Assembly: GCA_946886865.1 (NCBI GenBank)
Contig: CAMPJI010000048.1
Location: forward strand, 1-17,202
Direction: 5' to 3'
Source of the DNA: an uncultured Lysobacterales bacterium
GTDB lineage: Bacteria > Pseudomonadota > Gammaproteobacteria > Xanthomonadales > Xanthomonadaceae
DNA: 17,202 nucleotides
Within the stretch, counting starts at the first letter, position 1. Each line of letters opens with the position of its first letter. Positions 16,076 through 17,202 of the stretch are shown piece by piece. A program made the translations under genes and the position numbers. Under the pieces are notes generated by a model that worked only from the letters and a program-made list of their open reading frames with translations, ran no database searches and was not told the origin of the DNA.

Positions 16076-16591
16076 AGTGCACGCGATCTCACACTTTCAA
16101 GCGATGAACGTCAGCAGTCAAAACGCCTGCATGGGCCGGACCTCGCCTCGTAGCGCGGCGCCCCCGTCGATAACGGCGGCGAGCCGGTGTGGCACCGGGC
16201 GGTCGACGGCCGCAGTGTGGTCACGGACAACAGCAAAACGGGCCTTGTCGTCCCTCGCCTGTCGATTGTGGATCCGACGCGCTGACAGCAGCGCTGGACC
16301 GGATTCCGGGCGCATGTAGGAGCGGCTTCAGCCGCGAACCTGATCGGGAGCGGGCGCCGCAAGCCGGATGCTCGCGCCGCTGCTCCCCGAACTCACACTG
16401 GCGGCGCGTGGCCCCCGTGGCATGACAGCGCCGATGGCGGCTATCCCACCCTCGGGTCACGGTTGGGATAACTAAACAGACGCCTAATTCGAAGCTCCCG
16501 TACGCACCGGCAGAGGGAAGCGGCCCAGCACCTCCATGCGCGGTCCGGGTAGATGACGCACACGCTGCGTTTTCCAAGCGCCCAAAAGGAC
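16076..16591 (+). other. Gene-poor interval between the M28 gene and the rRNA operon
   Basis: I see no convincing gene here. The open frames are short, mutually overlapping on both strands, and without ribosome sites. The interval holds a REP element (16316-16337) and an imperfect hairpin with TATCCCA / TGGGATA arms (16442-16470). It also has a start-less, protein-like frame (16154-16285) listed under findings. Base composition is less strictly GC-periodic than in the neighbouring genes. Confidence 0.6.
16316..16337 (+). repeat. REP element (GTAG-type extragenic palindrome)
   Basis: GTAG is followed by GAGCGGCTTCAGCCGCGA, a short stem-loop (GCGGC / GCCGC). This matches the repetitive extragenic palindromes common in Xanthomonadaceae and Pseudomonas, whose GTAG head is recognised by RAYT transposases. 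Only one clear copy is seen, with no RAYT gene nearby. Confidence 0.85.
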
Positions 16592-16620
16592 AAGGCCGGC
16601 CCCTTTCGGGAACCGGCCTT
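16592..16620 (-). terminator. Probable terminator of the rRNA operon
   Basis: Read leftward, AAGGCCGG and CCGGCCTT form an 8-bp stem around an inner CCC-GAAA-GGG hairpin, starting 10 bp past the 5S rRNA end. The T tract after it is broken (TTGTCCTTTT), so its strength is uncertain. Confidence 0.65.
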
Positions 16621-16629
16621 GGGTGTAAA

Positions 16630-16747
16630 TGCCCAGCGATGACCTACTCTTGCATGGCTTAGGCCACACTACCATCGGCGCATGTGCGTTTCACTTCCGA
16701 GTTCGGGATGGGATCGGGTGGTGCCACACAGCTATTGTCACTGAGCA
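16630..16747 (-). rRNA. rrf: 5S ribosomal RNA
   Basis: Read leftward, the sequence has the 5S core CCCGAACTCGGAAGTGAAAC, then GCGCCGATGGTAGTGTGG and AGAGTAGGTCATCGC. I set the ends by helix I, where TGCTCAGTG at the 5' end pairs with CGCTGGGCA at the 3' end using some G-U pairs. This gives 118 nucleotides, normal for the family; ends may be off by one to three bases. It is the last gene of the operon, with no tRNA after it. Confidence 0.95.
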
Positions 16748-16862
16748 AGCTGGTTGGAGTCGCGCCTGCGGCGCGGACTCTCAATAGGTTGGGACGTAGC
16801 GAGTTTGTTTTGCTTTGGAATGTCGTCGACGCGTCGTCGAGTCCAAGGCCACTTGAGGTTAT
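16748..16862 (-). other. 23S-5S internal spacer with hairpins
   Basis: This 115-bp spacer holds no tRNA. One hairpin (16757-16780; GAGTC-GCGCC / GGCGC-GACTC with a one-base bulge) lies just before the 5S gene. A second imperfect one around 16815-16848 has TTGGA / TCCAA outer arms. Such stems are plausible RNase III or RNase E processing sites, which is inference. Confidence 0.6.

Positions 16863-17202
<340 letters not shown>

Noticed and set aside
14326..16092. A 588-codon minus-strand frame opposite the M28 gene
   Set aside because: It starts in the terminator region and is Arg/His/Val/Leu-rich without domains. The plus strand has every M28 ligand.
16484..16577. Possible piece of a group II intron or transposable element near the rRNA operon
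   Set aside because: The translated stretch looked vaguely familiar, but I could find no reverse-transcriptase motif, domain V hairpin or terminal inverted repeats.

Overview
The window is GC-rich and its gene content points to a gammaproteobacterium of the Xanthomonadaceae (Lysobacter, Luteimonas or Xanthomonas-like). Support comes from the gpmI-envC-S41 protease order, a large TonB-dependent receptor, a short bifunctional PutA, a FadL porin, a DUF1820 gene, a GTAG-type REP element, and high third-position GC in every gene. The genus is inferred from family resemblance and was not tested.

Layout, left to right. (1) putA (proline to glutamate) runs rightward and enters from the left edge with its first codons missing; a strong hairpin terminator follows. 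(2) A TonB-dependent outer-membrane receptor runs leftward toward that terminator, behind an AT-rich upstream region holding short repeats. (3) A FadL/OMPP1 outer-membrane transporter runs leftward with its own terminator and a candidate -10 box. (4) A rhomboid-family intramembrane serine protease and a DUF1820 protein run rightward, divergent from fadL. (5) gpmI, envC and an S41 carboxyl-terminal protease run leftward and look like one transcription unit. gpmI and envC share one base (TGATG). The S41 gene converges on the DUF1820 gene with only 24 bp between stops. (6) An exported protein built from seven VNG repeats of 18-19 residues runs rightward, divergent from gpmI. (7) A lipoprotein zinc peptidase of family M28 runs rightward and ends in a clear terminator. 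(8) About 0.5 kb without a convincing gene carries a REP element and hairpins. (9) The distal end of a ribosomal RNA operon runs leftward: a complete 5S rRNA and the 3' end of 23S rRNA, which continues past the right edge.

Most of the window is housekeeping and cell-envelope material: amino-acid catabolism, glycolysis, outer-membrane uptake, and control of cell-wall hydrolysis and periplasmic proteolysis. I see no prophage, insertion sequence, CRISPR array, toxin-antitoxin pair or defence island. The least ordinary gene is the VNG-repeat protein, which probably folds as a small beta-solenoid and has no function I can name. Several very long open frames lie antisense to real genes; I treat these as by-products of GC-rich codon use.
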